A stretch of DNA of 64,000 nucleotides from Locusta migratoria. Its lineage: Eukaryota > Arthropoda > Insecta > Orthoptera > Acrididae. The stretch is taken from NCBI GenBank assembly GCA_026315105.1, contig CM048753.1:72292047-72356046 (forward strand), given 5' to 3'. Of this stretch, positions 22,126-32,602 are shown piece by piece. The number at the start of each line of letters is the position of its first letter. Position 1 is the stretch's first letter. The notes under the pieces are model-generated. The model was not told the DNA's origin and did no database searches. It was given only the letters and a program-made list of their open reading frames with translations. Position numbers and translations under genes: made by a program.

Positions 22126-22165
22126 GGTTGAGCCTACTTGACAAAATAATTAAGTAATACAACCG

Positions 22166-22381
22166 CGACCTCACATCCGTTATGAATATAATTAAGTCTG
22201 TAGTTCTTCTTCGCAAGCCTCTCCGCGCTGATCCATATAGGGTCCTTTCTGTTCCACTTTGCATCTCTCCTTCCTGATCCAGCAGTGAATGGTCTGAGGA
22301 AACAAACGATTCTTGAAAACCCTTCCTCGTGTTTTCAATGCTGCTGATTTCACTTTCATAGTCCTTCCACCAGGCAAAGTG
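22166..22381. other. No recognised gene
   Basis: Short stretch between Penelope-like element 1 and an RTE fragment. The minus frame 22192-22377 matches nothing I recognise. Confidence 0.4.
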
Positions 22382-22468
22382 GAGTACTGACGACTAAGAC
22401 ATGAGATTGACAGGAAGTTTAAACTAACTAATCAGGAGTAGCTGGAAGGCAAATGCAAATCTGTAGAA
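22382..22468 (+). mobile_element. Short RTE internal fragment
   Basis: GACGACTAAGACATGAGATT, then GACAGGAAGT and GCTGGAAGGCAAATGCAAA match the linker region of copy F at about 33850-33925. Confidence 0.8.
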
Positions 22469-22759
22469 CAGAGGTCGGCAACTAATCTTAGATGGGTCCG
22501 GATGCTATTGAAAATTTTTATCGAGGTCCAGATTATCAATTTTTTTATTTTAAATTTCCCTCACAAAATAATAGAACTACATTGACTGGCATATTTGTAT
22601 TTAAAAACCCAGAAAAAATTCTTTAATGATTTTTAATTTTCACTCTCAAAAAGATATGAAATACAATAGATGAGAAATAATAATATATAAACAATCCAGA
22701 AAAAAACTCTAGTACATAGGGCGCGCACTATCTCCGACGCAGAGAGTCTACCCCAGGAA

Positions 22760-23503
22760 TTGGAACACCTGAGAACTGTATTTCGAAAAAATGGGTATTC
22801 AGAGTGGCAGATTCAGCGGGCTCTCCGCCCAACCACTACAACACAACCTGTGGAAACGGATGAAAACACGAGGGAGGATGTAGGCACTGCGTACGTTCCA
22901 TATACCGGCGCACTCTTGGGGAAGGTCGCCCGCATTTTGAAAAAAAAACACCAGGTTGGAACTGTCTTTTGTCCGCCGAATAAAATTCGTGCACTGGTGG
23001 GGAGCGCCAAAGATGATCTCGGTTTGAGGAAGGCCGGCGTGTACCAGATTCCGTGTTAGTGTGGAAAGTCATATATTGGACAGACGATGCGTACCGTCGA
23101 GGATCGATGCGTTGAACACCAGAGGCACACACGATTGATGTATCCGAGCAAGTCGGCGGTCGCTGAACATTGTTTGTCGGAGAATCATGCGATGGAGTAT
23201 GAATGCACTAGGATTCTGGTACAGACGTCGAGATACTGGGACTGCGTCGTTAGAGAGGTAATTGAAATTCGCACAAGTGACGACCTCATAAACCGTGACT
23301 CTGGCTATAATCTTAGCAAAGCTTGGGAACCAGCGATTGGGTTAATTAAGAGTAAATCTAGCAAACGTAACGAAGTGACGACCACGGCGGACAGAGCCCT
23401 CACACCGACGTCTTCTCAGACGCCGTCGCATTCGGTTCCACTGCGCGGCCGCGGCGCGGGGCGCGGACCGCGGGGGGTCGCTCCGCGGGCCGAGGGTATT
23501 TAA
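22760..23503 (+). pseudogene. Penelope-like GIY-YIG endonuclease domain with one in-frame stop
   Basis: One frame, broken only by TAG at 23056-23058. It begins in the end of the reverse transcriptase or its linker (GYSEWQIQRALRP), then VPYTGALLGKVARILKK and AGVYQIPC-stop-CGKSYIGQT, with the Arg of VEDRC, the His of VEHQ, the Glu of VVREVIEI and the Asn of SGYNLSKAW. All the expected GIY-YIG landmarks are kept, so only the single nonsense codon obviously disables it. The C-terminal ~50 residues run into GC-rich sequence and may be non-coding. Confidence 0.87.
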
Positions 23504-23559
23504 ATGGCCCACTACCGGGATAGAACCCAGGTCCCTTCGAGCAGCCGTAGCGTGCGGAT

Positions 23560-23640
23560 CTCCGTGCCGGCCAGTCCACCTGACGATGGCGACATGTATG
23601 ATCGCCGAAATATTGTGCCTGTTGGACACTATAGACCGGC
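23560..23640 (+). ncRNA. Hammerhead ribozyme candidate of Penelope-like element 2
   Basis: CTGACGA (23580-23586) fits the CUGANGA core. Stem II is a perfect 5-bp pair, GGCGA (23588-23592) with TCGCC (23602-23606). GAAA follows at 23607-23610. Stem III pairs TA..GTG (23611-23617) with CACTA (23627-23631), with a two-base bulge. A-U-A at 23631-23633 could be the cleavage triplet. Stem I pairs GACCGGC (23634-23640) with GCCGG...GTC upstream, across internal loops. Such ribozymes are known at the ends of Penelope-like elements. Confidence 0.62.
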
Positions 23641-23800
23641 ATTACACCTGTGGATATTTTGATCATCAAATACGCCGGAAGAAGCTGAAGAATCACAACA
23701 ATCCAGAAAAACTTATATTATTTGCAATTTATTTTTATTTTCACTCACAAAAAGTATGAAATAAAATGGATAGTAAATATTTTACTGGAAAGTCCAGAAA

Positions 23801-24285
23801 CAGGTCATGCAATATACACACTATTTTTTTTTTTTTTTTAATTTTAATGTTCACTAAGAAAGTAAGAAAGACCGTGAAATGTGCGTATTTGTAAAAAAAT
23901 TCGTGGAAAAAATTGCATTTGCTGTCTTGAGCCAGTTTCTTAGAGTTACGTTCACGTGCTGAGCAGCTTATGGGGATACTGTCTTCAGAGTGAGCGGTCG
24001 TTAGCCTTGAGCAAATATTATTCTCCAAGAAATTCATTTTTGAAAATGAAATTTTCACAAATCATTGTGGGGCCAAACATAGCAGCCAGGTAGATCGCAA
24101 ATTATTTTTTCAATTTTCATATTTTTCCGGGGATATGTCCACTCCTACATTCTTCAGTGGTTAAAGTTATCTCCATTTGGAGTAAAGGCTTCGAAACGTG
24201 GAACAACTTCGCAGCCACATCTGTCCATTTTTGCTCCAGGAGAACCTCTCAAAGTGATTTTAAGAATCTTGATAAATTGTCTATT
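23801..24285. other. No recognised gene
   Basis: A/T-rich, with a T run near 23825. No coding pattern is seen. Confidence 0.5.
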
Positions 24286-25039
24286 GGGTCAATCCAAATG
24301 AAGTGGTACAATAAAAATTAAGTTGGTTGCTTGACCATTTTTAAATATTTTAATTTTTTATATGTGATTGCCCTATATTTAAGAAGTTCAAAACAGTTTT
24401 ATAAAGTAATTTATCTTGCACCTTTAATGAAAGGCGACCATTTTTATTTGACGGCGCGCGCCGATTTTTCAGAGTGGAGACGTTGGCGAAAATTTGAATA
24501 TCTCAGCACTGGGTTAAGTTACAACATTGCAATTGACATGATTGTTTTTAGAAAAGTGTCCTCTACAACATTGTCTATTACACAAAATACCCTAAATTCA
24601 AAAATAACCAGTCAAATGACCTCCAAAATTTGGTATCCAAATTTTAAAAAATCCACTTTTTAGGCCCAAAAATAACATACACGGAGTGACGTATGAGTCT
24701 ATTTTTTCCTGTAGTTAGATATCATACACTACTAGCCTCATATAGAGCAAGAACACTTACAAATGTTTCCTTAATTTTTTATGAATTTTTCAAATTTGAA
24801 AATTTTCAAATTTTATGAAGTTTGAGGCTAGTTATGATGAGACTGAATACAAAAATATGATTTTTGCACAGTTTGTACACCTATATGATAGCAACGTACT
24901 GTAAAACTTTCAACATTGATATCTGAGTGTGAACAAAGATATGAATTTTTGAAATATAGGGCAATCACATATAAAAATAATTAAAATATTTAAAAATGGT
25001 CAAGCAACCATCTCTGTACCACTTCATATGGATTGACCC
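24286..25039. mobile_element. Long-TIR non-autonomous DNA element (754 bp)
   Basis: Terminal inverted repeats of ~88-95 bp at 24286-24380 and 24953-25039 begin GGGTCAATCCA and include GGTTGCTTGACCATTTTTAA. TATT flanks both sides (24282-24285 and 25040-25043), a possible 4-bp TSD. The interior is A/T-rich without a transposase. Confidence 0.82.
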
Positions 25040-25404
25040 TATTCCTGAAATGTCTTTGGACCTTACTGCAAATTCCTTCTCAAAATCATCCAAGAAATTT
25101 TATAATATGGATTATTTTATATTAAAAAATTGTTGTGAAACGAAGACATTCTTGACTTTAAAACGTCTCTTTCAAAGAACCAGCCTGCGACGGAAAGATG
25201 ACACACTTTGAAACGAATCATGTATTAAATTCCCATTTCCTTGTAGCTTGGTGTTGTCATCTACAGAAAAAATGCTTTTTGATTATTACAGTATGTAACT
25301 TACACCGCGGTCCGCCAATTGCCAAACGCTGCGGTAGAAGAACGTATAATTAGGGTGAAAATAGATACTTCCTAAAGGAAAGTAAAAGTTTGAAACAAGA
25401 AAAG

Positions 25405-27075
25405 TAACTGTATGAATACAAACTCAGATGGCAAACCAATTCTCGGCAAAGAAGGGTAAGCTGAAATTTGAAAAGGGTATATAGAGTGGCTCTACAAAAG
25501 AAATTAACTTAGAGACGATATTATAGGAAGTGAAGAGGAGTAGATGAAGATAAAATAGGAGATACTATACTGAAAGATGAATTTGACAGAGCACTGAAAG
25601 ACCTTAGTCGAAACAAGGCTCCTCGAGTGGACGACATTCCTTCAGAACTACTGAAGTCTCTGGTAGAGCCAGCCATGACAAAACTGTTTCACGTGATGCG
25701 TAAGATGTATGAGACAGGCGAAGTACCCTTAGACTTTAAGAAAAATGTAATAATCCACATTCCAAAGAAAGCAGGTAGAGACAGGTGTGAAAATTACGAG
25801 AATCGTAAGTTTAATAACTCATGGTTGCAAAATATTAACAGGAATTATTTACAGAAGGATGGAAAAGCTGCTAGAAGCCGACCTCGGGGAAGATCAATTT
25901 GGGTTCAGGAGAAATGTAGGAACACGGGAGGCAATATTCACTTTACGGCTTATCTTAGAAGATAGATTAAGGGAAGGCATACCTACATTTCTAGCTTTTG
26001 TAGATTTGGAGAAAGCTTTTGGCAATGTTGATTGGAATACACTCTTTCAAATTATGAAATCAGTAGGAGTAAAATATAGGGAACGGAAGATTTTTTACAA
26101 CATGTACAAAAACCAGACAGCAGTTACCAGAATTGAAGGGCATGAAAAGGATGCAGAAGTTGGGAAGGGGATAAAACAGGGTTGTAGCCCTTCTTCAATG
26201 TTATTCAATTTGTACATTGAGCAAGCCATAAAGCAAAGCAAGGAGAAATTTGGAGAAGGAATTAAAATTCAGGGCGAAGAAATAAAAACATTGCGTTTTT
26301 CTAATGACATAGTAATTCTGTCAGAGACAGCAAAGGACCTGGAAGAGCAGTTGAACGGAATGGACATTGTGTTGAAATGTGCGTATAAGATGAAGATTAA
26401 CAAGAGCAAAACAAGGGTAAAGAAGTGCAGTCTAAGAAAATCAGGCGATGCTGAAGGAATTGCATTAGGTAACGAAACAATAAATGTGATAGTTTTTTAC
26501 TTGGGCAGTAAAATAGCAAATGATGGTCGCAGTACAGAGGATGTGAAACGCACAATGGCAATGGGAAGAAAAGTATTTTTGAAAAAGAGAAATTTTTTAA
26601 CCTCGAATATTGATTTTAGCCTAAGGAAGTCCTTTCTGAAGGCATTTGTGTGGAGTGTTGCCTTGTATGGGAGTGAAATATGGACGATAAACAGTGGGGA
26701 CAGGAAGAGGATAGAGGCTTTTGAAATGTGGTGTTACAGGAGAATGCTGAAGATTAGGTGGGTGGATCGTGTAACTAATGAAGAGGTAATGAACAGAATT
26801 GGGGAGAGAAGGAATTTCTGGCATGCCTTGACTAAAAGAAGGGATCGATTGGTAGGACACATTCTTAGACATCAAGGAACTGTGAAATTAGCGTTGGAGG
26901 AAAGTGTGTGGGGTAAAAATCGCAGAGGGAGACCAAGAGATGAATATAGTAAGCAGATTCAAATGGATGTGGGTTGCCGTTCTTATGAGGAGATGAAAAG
27001 GCTTGCTCAGGATAGAGTAGGGTGCAGAACTGCATCAAACCAGTCTCCGGACTGAAGGCCACAACAATAACAGCC
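25405..27075 (+). mobile_element. RTE copy C, 5'-truncated
   Basis: Starts in the linker upstream of the reverse transcriptase and runs to the tail CTGAAGGCCACAACAATAACA. The first ~380 bp are heavily decayed. Confidence 0.88.
25787..27055 (+). pseudogene. RTE copy C, reverse transcriptase and C-terminus
   Basis: A long 422-residue frame: KILTGIIYRRMEKLLEADLG, DQFGFRRNVGTREA, FVDLEKAFGNVDW, GIKQGCSPSSMLFNLY, LRFSNDIVIL, then the C-terminal blocks WCYRRMLKIRWVDRVTNEE and RDRLVGHILRHQG. The catalytic FADD has become FSND and the first catalytic Asp region reads KAFGNVDW, so the enzyme should be inactive. An overlapping frame at 25627-25965 carries the upstream DDIPSELLKSL and FKKNVIIHIPKK motifs, offset by a frameshift. 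Confidence 0.9.
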
Positions 27076-27500
27076 TTTCCACGAGAAACAGAAGGGAAGA
27101 CTAATTTGTTAGGAGCATACATTCTAATAATTTGACCATCGAAGCACACACCGATGAAAAACGCATCTTCTGCGACGTATGCAATGGGACCTGGAACTAT
27201 GCTATTCTGCCTATCTTTCTACGTCCATATCAATCCTCCGAAATCCACCTTACGGTGTGTAGCGGAGAGAGTTTCGAGTACCATTATCACTTCCTGCTTG
27301 CATAATTCCAGTTGCATATCGTTCGCGGAAAAAATTGTTTGTGGTATAACTCTGTGTGTACTCTCATCTTTTTATCCTCGTGGTCGTTTAGCGTAGAATG
27401 ATTTAGTATATTCTAAAAACCCTATATAGGGTTCACCTCTTACTCTAATAATAGACAACAAAAGGTAATTCTCCCCAGTGTAGAAAATGGCTATGTCGTA
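27076..27500. other. No recognised gene
   Basis: Mixed sequence between copy C and a jockey-like LINE fragment. Nothing recognisable. Confidence 0.45.
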
Positions 27501-28318
27501 CAATCGTAATGGGGCACAATTAAGTGTGGGTGCCTCAGGGGTCTGTTTTGGGACCGTTGCTGTTTCTTATTTATGTAAATGATATGGCTTTGAGAATAAC
27601 AGGTGACTGTAAAATATTTTTGTTTGCTGATGATACCATCTTGGTAGTGAAGAATGTTGTCCGTAAAATTGACACAGTATCAAATAATGCAGTTCATGAG
27701 ATAAGTTCATGGCTTGTAGAAAACAAGTTTATGTTAAGTCACAGTAAAACTCAGTTTTTACAATTTGTTCAGGATCTTGTTCCAAAAGTAATTTCTGTTA
27801 CATTTACCATTAGAACAATATCTGAAATAAGTGATTTTTCAACACGAAAAGTAGTCTATTACTCTTACTAATGAGGAGGTGCTTAACCGAATCGGGGAGA
27901 AAAGGAGTTTGTGGCATATCCTGACTAAGAGAAGGGATAGATTGGTTGGACATATTCTGAGACATCAAGGAATTGTCAACTTAGCGTTAGAAGGAAGCGT
28001 GTGGGGTAAAAATCATAGAGGGAGAACGAGGGACGAATACAGTAAGCAGATTCAAAAGGATGTAGGTTGCCGAACGTATTCTCAGATGAAGAGACTTGCA
28101 CAGGACAGGGTAGCGTGGAGAGCTGCATCAATCCAGTCTGCGGACTGAAGACCACAATAACAACAACTCTTACTTTCACTCACTTATGATGTACGGCATT
28201 ATTTTTTGGGGTAACTCGCCTGATGCAAAAAGGATATTTCTGGCTCAGAAACGGGCGGTTCGAGCAATATGTGGTGTAAGTTCACGAACGTCATATCGAC
28301 CCCTTTACAGTAGTCTGA
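27501..28318 (+). pseudogene. Jockey-like LINE reverse transcriptase fragment, split by RTE
   Basis: The first part (to 27870) encodes VPQGSVLGPLLFLIYVNDM and FLFADDTILVVKN, then W-(V/E)NKFMLSHSKT and KVVYYSY. The second part resumes at 28167 with SLMMYGIIFWGNSPDAKRIF and LAQKRAVRAICGV. ACTCTTACT occurs at both borders of the intervening RTE piece, and the LINE frame continues across when the insert is set aside. FADD is intact. The middle of the reverse transcriptase is decayed. The fragment ends near 28318 in S2-like sequence (GAGCTATCCCGACACGACT). Confidence 0.85.
27871..28166 (+). mobile_element. RTE 3' fragment nested in the jockey-like LINE
   Basis: About 300 bp encoding MLNRIGEKRSLWHILTKRRD, GHILRHQG and RRGRPRDEYSKQ-like residues. 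It ends GACTGAAGACCACAATAACAAC and is flanked by ACTCTTACT duplications. Confidence 0.9.
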
Positions 28319-29029
28319 GCTATCCCGACACGACTTACGATGTCGCCTCACAACTTTGTTGATTTATATGTATGTTCTTGGCACTATTGTATTATTATTC
28401 ATTCATGGTTTGACTGATGTTCAGTGTATTCGTCCATAAGGCGAATAAATTGATGTAAGAAGTTTCTCAAGAAAACGGAGTACTTCTTTATATTTTATTT
28501 ATTGTGGACATCTTATATTAAACATCGAGTATCAAGAAGAAGTTTATTAATTATAGTTACAAGTTCTAGTAATGACAGAGGCACAGCTAAGGCTGGTTCT
28601 CTTAATTAAAGTTTTCACAGCTACGTCAAAAATACGTGCTTAACCTGACTGAGAAAGACTTTTAAAATGAACTGTTTGTTCTTGCCGTTTGAAGAAGAGA
28701 TTAAAAACAGTGGCGAGGATATTTCAATCTGTAAATCGTGAAATAGTTCACGATTGCAGGTCCACAACGACAAGAAACATTTCAAGCTGCAATGAGTTAC
28801 CCCCAACATGTTCATTTATTTACTTTAGTATTCCTCCTTTGCCGTGTAAAAGCAGTCAATCAGATACCACTGTTGCATTGTGCGTTACCTTCTGGAAAGA
28901 TTAGAGGCATAATAGATTTACTGCATCGGGTACATCATGGAAGCACTACATAGCAACGTTTTGTTGCTAGTAGTGCATAATAATTTTAAGGATTTTTTTC
29001 TACATTTTTCTCACAATAGACGCACTACC
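28319..29029. other. No recognised gene
   Basis: A short S2-like piece (28318-28360), then A/T-rich sequence with no coding pattern. Confidence 0.5.
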
Positions 29030-30363
29030 ACCCCCATGAACCACAGACATTGCCGAGGTGGGGTGGCTTGCGTGCCTCAACGATACAGATAGCCGTACCG
29101 TGGGTGCAACCACAGCGGAGGGGTATCTGTGGAGAGGCCAGACAAACGTGTGGTTCCTGAAGAGGGGCAGCAGCCTTTTCAGTAGTTACAGGGGCAACAG
29201 TCTGGATGATTGACTGAGCTGGCCTTGTAACATCAGCTAATGTGGCTTTGCCATGCAGTTACTGCGAACGGCTGAAAGCAAGGGGAAAATACAGCCGTTA
29301 CTTTTCTCAAGGACATGCAGCTCTACTGTGCGAGTATAAGATGACGGCGTCTTCTTGGGTAAAATATTCCGGAGGTGAAATAGTCCCCCATTCGTATCTC
29401 CGAGCGGGGACTACTCTGGAGGATGTCGTCATCAAGAAAAACATAGAGGTTGGGAAGGGAGTAAGACAGGGTTGAAGCGTTTCCCCAACGTTGTTCTATC
29501 TGTACATTGAGCAGGCAGTGAAGGAATGGAAGGAGAAATTTCGAAAGGGCATATTACAGTGCAGGGGAAAAGAAATAAAAATATTGCGGTTTGCCGATGA
29601 CATAGTAATTCTGTCACAGATCGCAAAGGAAGGGCAACAGAATGGAATGGACAGTGTCTTGAAAAAAGATATAAGATGAACAGTAACAAAAGTAAAACAA
29701 GGATAATGGAATGGAATGTCAGAAAATCAGGCGAATCTGAAGTAATTAGATTAGGTAATGACACAATAAAAGCAGTAGATGAACTTTGTTATTTGGGTAG
29801 CAAGATAACTTCTGATGGCTGAAGTAAAGAATATATAAACTGCAGAATGGCTATGGGAAGAAAAGCGTTTCTAAAGAAGCGAAACTTGTTAACATCCAAT
29901 ATTTATTTAAATGTTAGCAAGTCCTTTCTGAAAGCATTTGTCTGGAGTGTAGCACTGTATGGCAGTGAAACGTGGACGATAAGGAGTTCAGATAAATGAT
30001 GATAGAAACGTTTGAAATGTGATGCTACAGACGAATGATGAAAATTAGATGGGTAGATCACGTAACTAATGAGGAGGTGCTTAACCAAATCGGGGAGAAA
30101 AGGAGTTTCTGGCAAATCCTGACTAAGAGAAGGTATAGATTGGTTGGACACATTCTGAGAAATCAAGAGATTGTCAACTTAGCATTAGAAGGAAGCGTGT
30201 GGGGTAAAAATCGTAGAGGGAGACCGAGGGACGAATACAGTGAGCAGATTCAAAAGAATGTAGGTTGCCGAACGTATTCTCAGATGAAGAGACTTTCACA
30301 GGACAGGGTAGCGGGGAGAGCTGCATCAAACCAGTCTGCGGACTGAAGACCACAATAACAACA
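29030..30363 (+). mobile_element. RTE copy E with large internal deletion
   Basis: The 5' leader (29031-29445) is followed directly, after ATCAAGAAAAACATA, by GAGGTTGGGAAGGGAGTAAG, deep in the reverse transcriptase. The endonuclease and the first half of the reverse transcriptase are missing. The remaining frames (29491-29679 with LRFADDIVIL; 30035-30346 C-terminus) are decayed. GACGCACTA before and GACACACTA after may be a diverged TSD. Confidence 0.85.
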
Positions 30364-30533
30364 GACACACTAAACATTAATCGTAGTTTTTATAGCTTCA
30401 AATAAAAATTCATGCATTAAAAGGTTAATTATTGTGTAGTGGTGTTTCACAGAAGTCGAACAGACGGTTTTCGAATATAATTAGGTCATTAAACATAAGG
30501 AGCGGCATTGAATTAAAATTTATGCTGTGGCCA

Positions 30534-30604
30534 GGATTCGAACCCAGGACCTCCTACTTACCAGGTAGGCGCTTTAGACCACTTAGCTAACACATCATTG
30601 CAGC
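30534..30604 (-). repeat. tRNA-Thr-like domain, left arm
   Basis: On the minus strand TTAGCTAAGTGG is box A-like and GGTTCGAATCC is a perfect box B. Stem CCTAC/GTAGG encloses a loop with anticodon GGT, and the acceptor arm GCTGTG/CACAGC pairs. It resembles tRNA-Thr, but it is repeated and embedded, so it is a retroelement part rather than a tRNA gene. Confidence 0.6.
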
Positions 30605-30796
30605 CAAAGCGACTACATGGTCTTCGGAGCAAGGTGAGATAGTTCCCATTCGCGTTCTTTGCTGGAGTGCTGTTACATATCAGAGAATCCTGGCAGTTTG
30701 ATACCCATTTCACAGGGAACATGAGGCAGAATTAAAGTATGTGGTGTGGAGGGAGACGTGCTTTAAGACAGTCCGTGTAGTCGCTGTGGTTTCAAT

Positions 30797-30871
30797 GCTG
30801 TGTTAGCTGAGTGGTCTAAAGCACCTACCTACTAAGTAGGAGGTCCTGGGTTCGAAACCCGGCCACAGCCT
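30797..30871 (+). repeat. tRNA-Thr-like domain, right arm
   Basis: GCTGTG/CACAGC acceptor, TTAGCTGAGTGG box A, GGTTCGAAACC box B, and CCTAC/GTAGG anticodon stem with loop CTACTAA, giving anticodon ACT. The change from GGT to ACT between arms argues against a working tRNA. Confidence 0.6.
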
Positions 30872-30954
30872 AAATTTTAATACATTGCCTCTCCTTACGT
30901 TTAATACCTTTGGCATAATGGGACAATGTTGTCTCAAGGAATTGTATTATTTCT

Positions 30955-31985
30955 ACATCAATATCTACATACATACTCCGCATTCCACCGTGAGATGCGT
31001 GGCGGAGGGTACATTGTACCAGTAGTAGGCATTTCCTTTCCAATTCCATTCCCAAATAGAACGAGGAAAAAAGGAATGCCTATATGCCTCCGTACAACAA
31101 GCCCTAATTTCTCTTATCTTGTCTTTGTGATCACTACGCGAAATATAAGTAGGCGGCAGCAAGATCGTACTACACGCAGCTTCAAATCCCGGCCCTCTAA
31201 ATTTCCTCAACAGAAAATCGCGAAAAGAACGTCGTCTTTCCTCCAGCGATCCCCAATTGAGTTGCTGGAGCATTTCCGTGACTCGCGCATTGGTCGAACC
31301 TACCGGTAACAAACCTAGCTGCTCGCCTCTGAACCGCCTCTATGTCTTCCTTTAAACTGATCTGCTGCGGGTCCCATACACTTGAGCAATACTCAAGACG
31401 TGGTCGTACAAGCGTTTTATACGCGGTCGCCTTTACAGGAGAAGTACATCTTCCCAAATTTCTCCCAATAAACCGAAGTCGGCTGTCCGCCTTACTCACA
31501 ACTGTCCTTACATGTTCGTTCCATTCCATATCGCTCTGTAATGTTACGCCTAGATATTTGAACGACGCTACAGCATCGAGAAGCTCATTACTAATGCTGT
31601 ATTCGAACATTATAGGATTGTTTTTCCTAGTTATGCGCATCACCTTACATTTTTCTACTTTTAGAGCTAGCTGCCATTCTTCGCACCAACTAGAAATTTT
31701 TTCTAAGCCATCTTTTATGCTATTGCAGTCAGTTAAAGACGATACCCTCCCATACACTACAGCATCATCAGCAAACAGCCACAAATTACAACTTACTCTG
31801 TCCATCAGATCATTTATATAGATAGAAAATAATAGCAGTCCTATTACACTCCCCTGGTGCATGCCTGACGATACACTCGTCTCTGATGAACACTCGCCGT
31901 CGAGAACAACGTAATGCGTTCTATTACTTAGGAAGGCTTCCAGCCAGTCACAAATCTGTGAACCTATTTGTTGATATAATTATGT
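30955..31985 (-). pseudogene. Jockey/CR1-group LINE fragment K1
   Basis: A 221-residue frame (31197-31862) encodes GSVIGLLLFSIYINDLMD, LWLFADDAVVYG, WCEEWQLALKVEKCKVM, FKYLGVTLQSDMEW, ATAYKTLVRPRLEYCSSVWD and IEAVQRRAARFVTGRF. A frameshift near 31220 leads to the C-terminus at 30965-31312 (MLQQLNWGSLEERR, LLPPTYISRSDHKDKIREI, SFFPRSIWEWN). The 3' end has the complement of GTAGATATTGATGTAGAAAT. VPQGSV has become MHQGSV, which damages the motif; FADD is intact. The 5' side merges into a tandem array. Confidence 0.87.
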
Positions 31986-32602
31986 TAGTTAATCATTAAA
32001 TGCAGTAAAGGTATTGCAAGTTACAAAATCCGCACTACCTTCTGAATGTACGCCGTATGAGGTCGTGGCAACAGTGCAGTTACTCGTATTTAAATAATTC
32101 GTATTCTCTGCCGGCTACTCTGTCCATCAGATCATTTATATAGATAGAAAATAATAGCGGTCCTATCACACTCCCCTGGGGCACGCCTGATGGTACACTC
32201 GTCTCTGATGAACACTCGCCGTCGAGAACAACGTACTGCGTTCTATTACTTAGGAAGTCTTCCAGCCAGTCACAAATCTGTGAACCTATTCTTTGATATA
32301 ATTAGGTCAGTTAGTCGTTCAATGTAGTGAGGGTATTGCAAGTTACAAAATCCGCACTACATTCTAAATGTATGCCTTATGAGGTTGTGCACTCCCATGA
32401 ACCACAGACATTGCCGAGGTGGGGTGGCTTGCGTGTCTCAACGATACAGATAGCCGTAGCGTAGGTGCAACCACAGCGGAGGGGTATCTGTGGAGAGGCC
32501 AGACAAACGTGTGGTTCCTGAAGAGGGGCAGCAGCCTTTTCAGTAGTTACAGCGGCAACAGTCTGGATGATTGACTGAGCTGGCCTTGTAACATCAGCTA
32601 AT

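Larger units (their letters stand above)
17935..22165 (-). mobile_element. Penelope-like element 1, split by two LINE insertions
   Basis: Reading leftward on the minus strand: an inverted terminal segment (22165-22126 and 20583-20545), coding remnants with GIY-YIG (20560-19930), then a terminal segment with a hammerhead-like motif (18034-17935). The shared terminal sequence includes TTTACACGATATCTGTGG and GAGCCTACTTGACAAAAT. LINEs at 18044-19590 and 20584-22125 interrupt it. The second leaves GGTTGAG duplicated at 20577-20583 and 22126-22132. An inverted terminal segment at the 5' side is a known trait of Penelope-like elements. Confidence 0.65.
22705..23697 (+). mobile_element. Penelope-like element 2, 5'-truncated, with 14-bp TSD
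   Basis: ACAATCCAGAAAAA is repeated at 22691-22704 and 23698-23711. Inside are a GIY-YIG coding region and a GC-rich 3' segment ending with a hammerhead-like motif. The ~0.99-kb copy lacks the reverse transcriptase. Confidence 0.82.
22560..23800. repeat. ~105-bp A/T-rich tandem repeats interrupted by Penelope-like element 2
   Basis: Units with TCCAGAAAAA, ATTTTTATTTTCACTC and AAAAAGTATGAAAT recur at about 22605, 22690 and 23700. The Penelope-like insertion lies between two of them. Confidence 0.6.
30490..30903. mobile_element. Foldback element with tRNA-Thr-like arms
   Basis: TTAAACATAAGGAG at the left and its complement near 30892-30903 define an inverted repeat with arms of ~115 bp. Each arm contains a tRNA-like domain (see separate entries). 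The ~180-bp loop includes CATTTCACAGGGAACATG. Confidence 0.8.
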
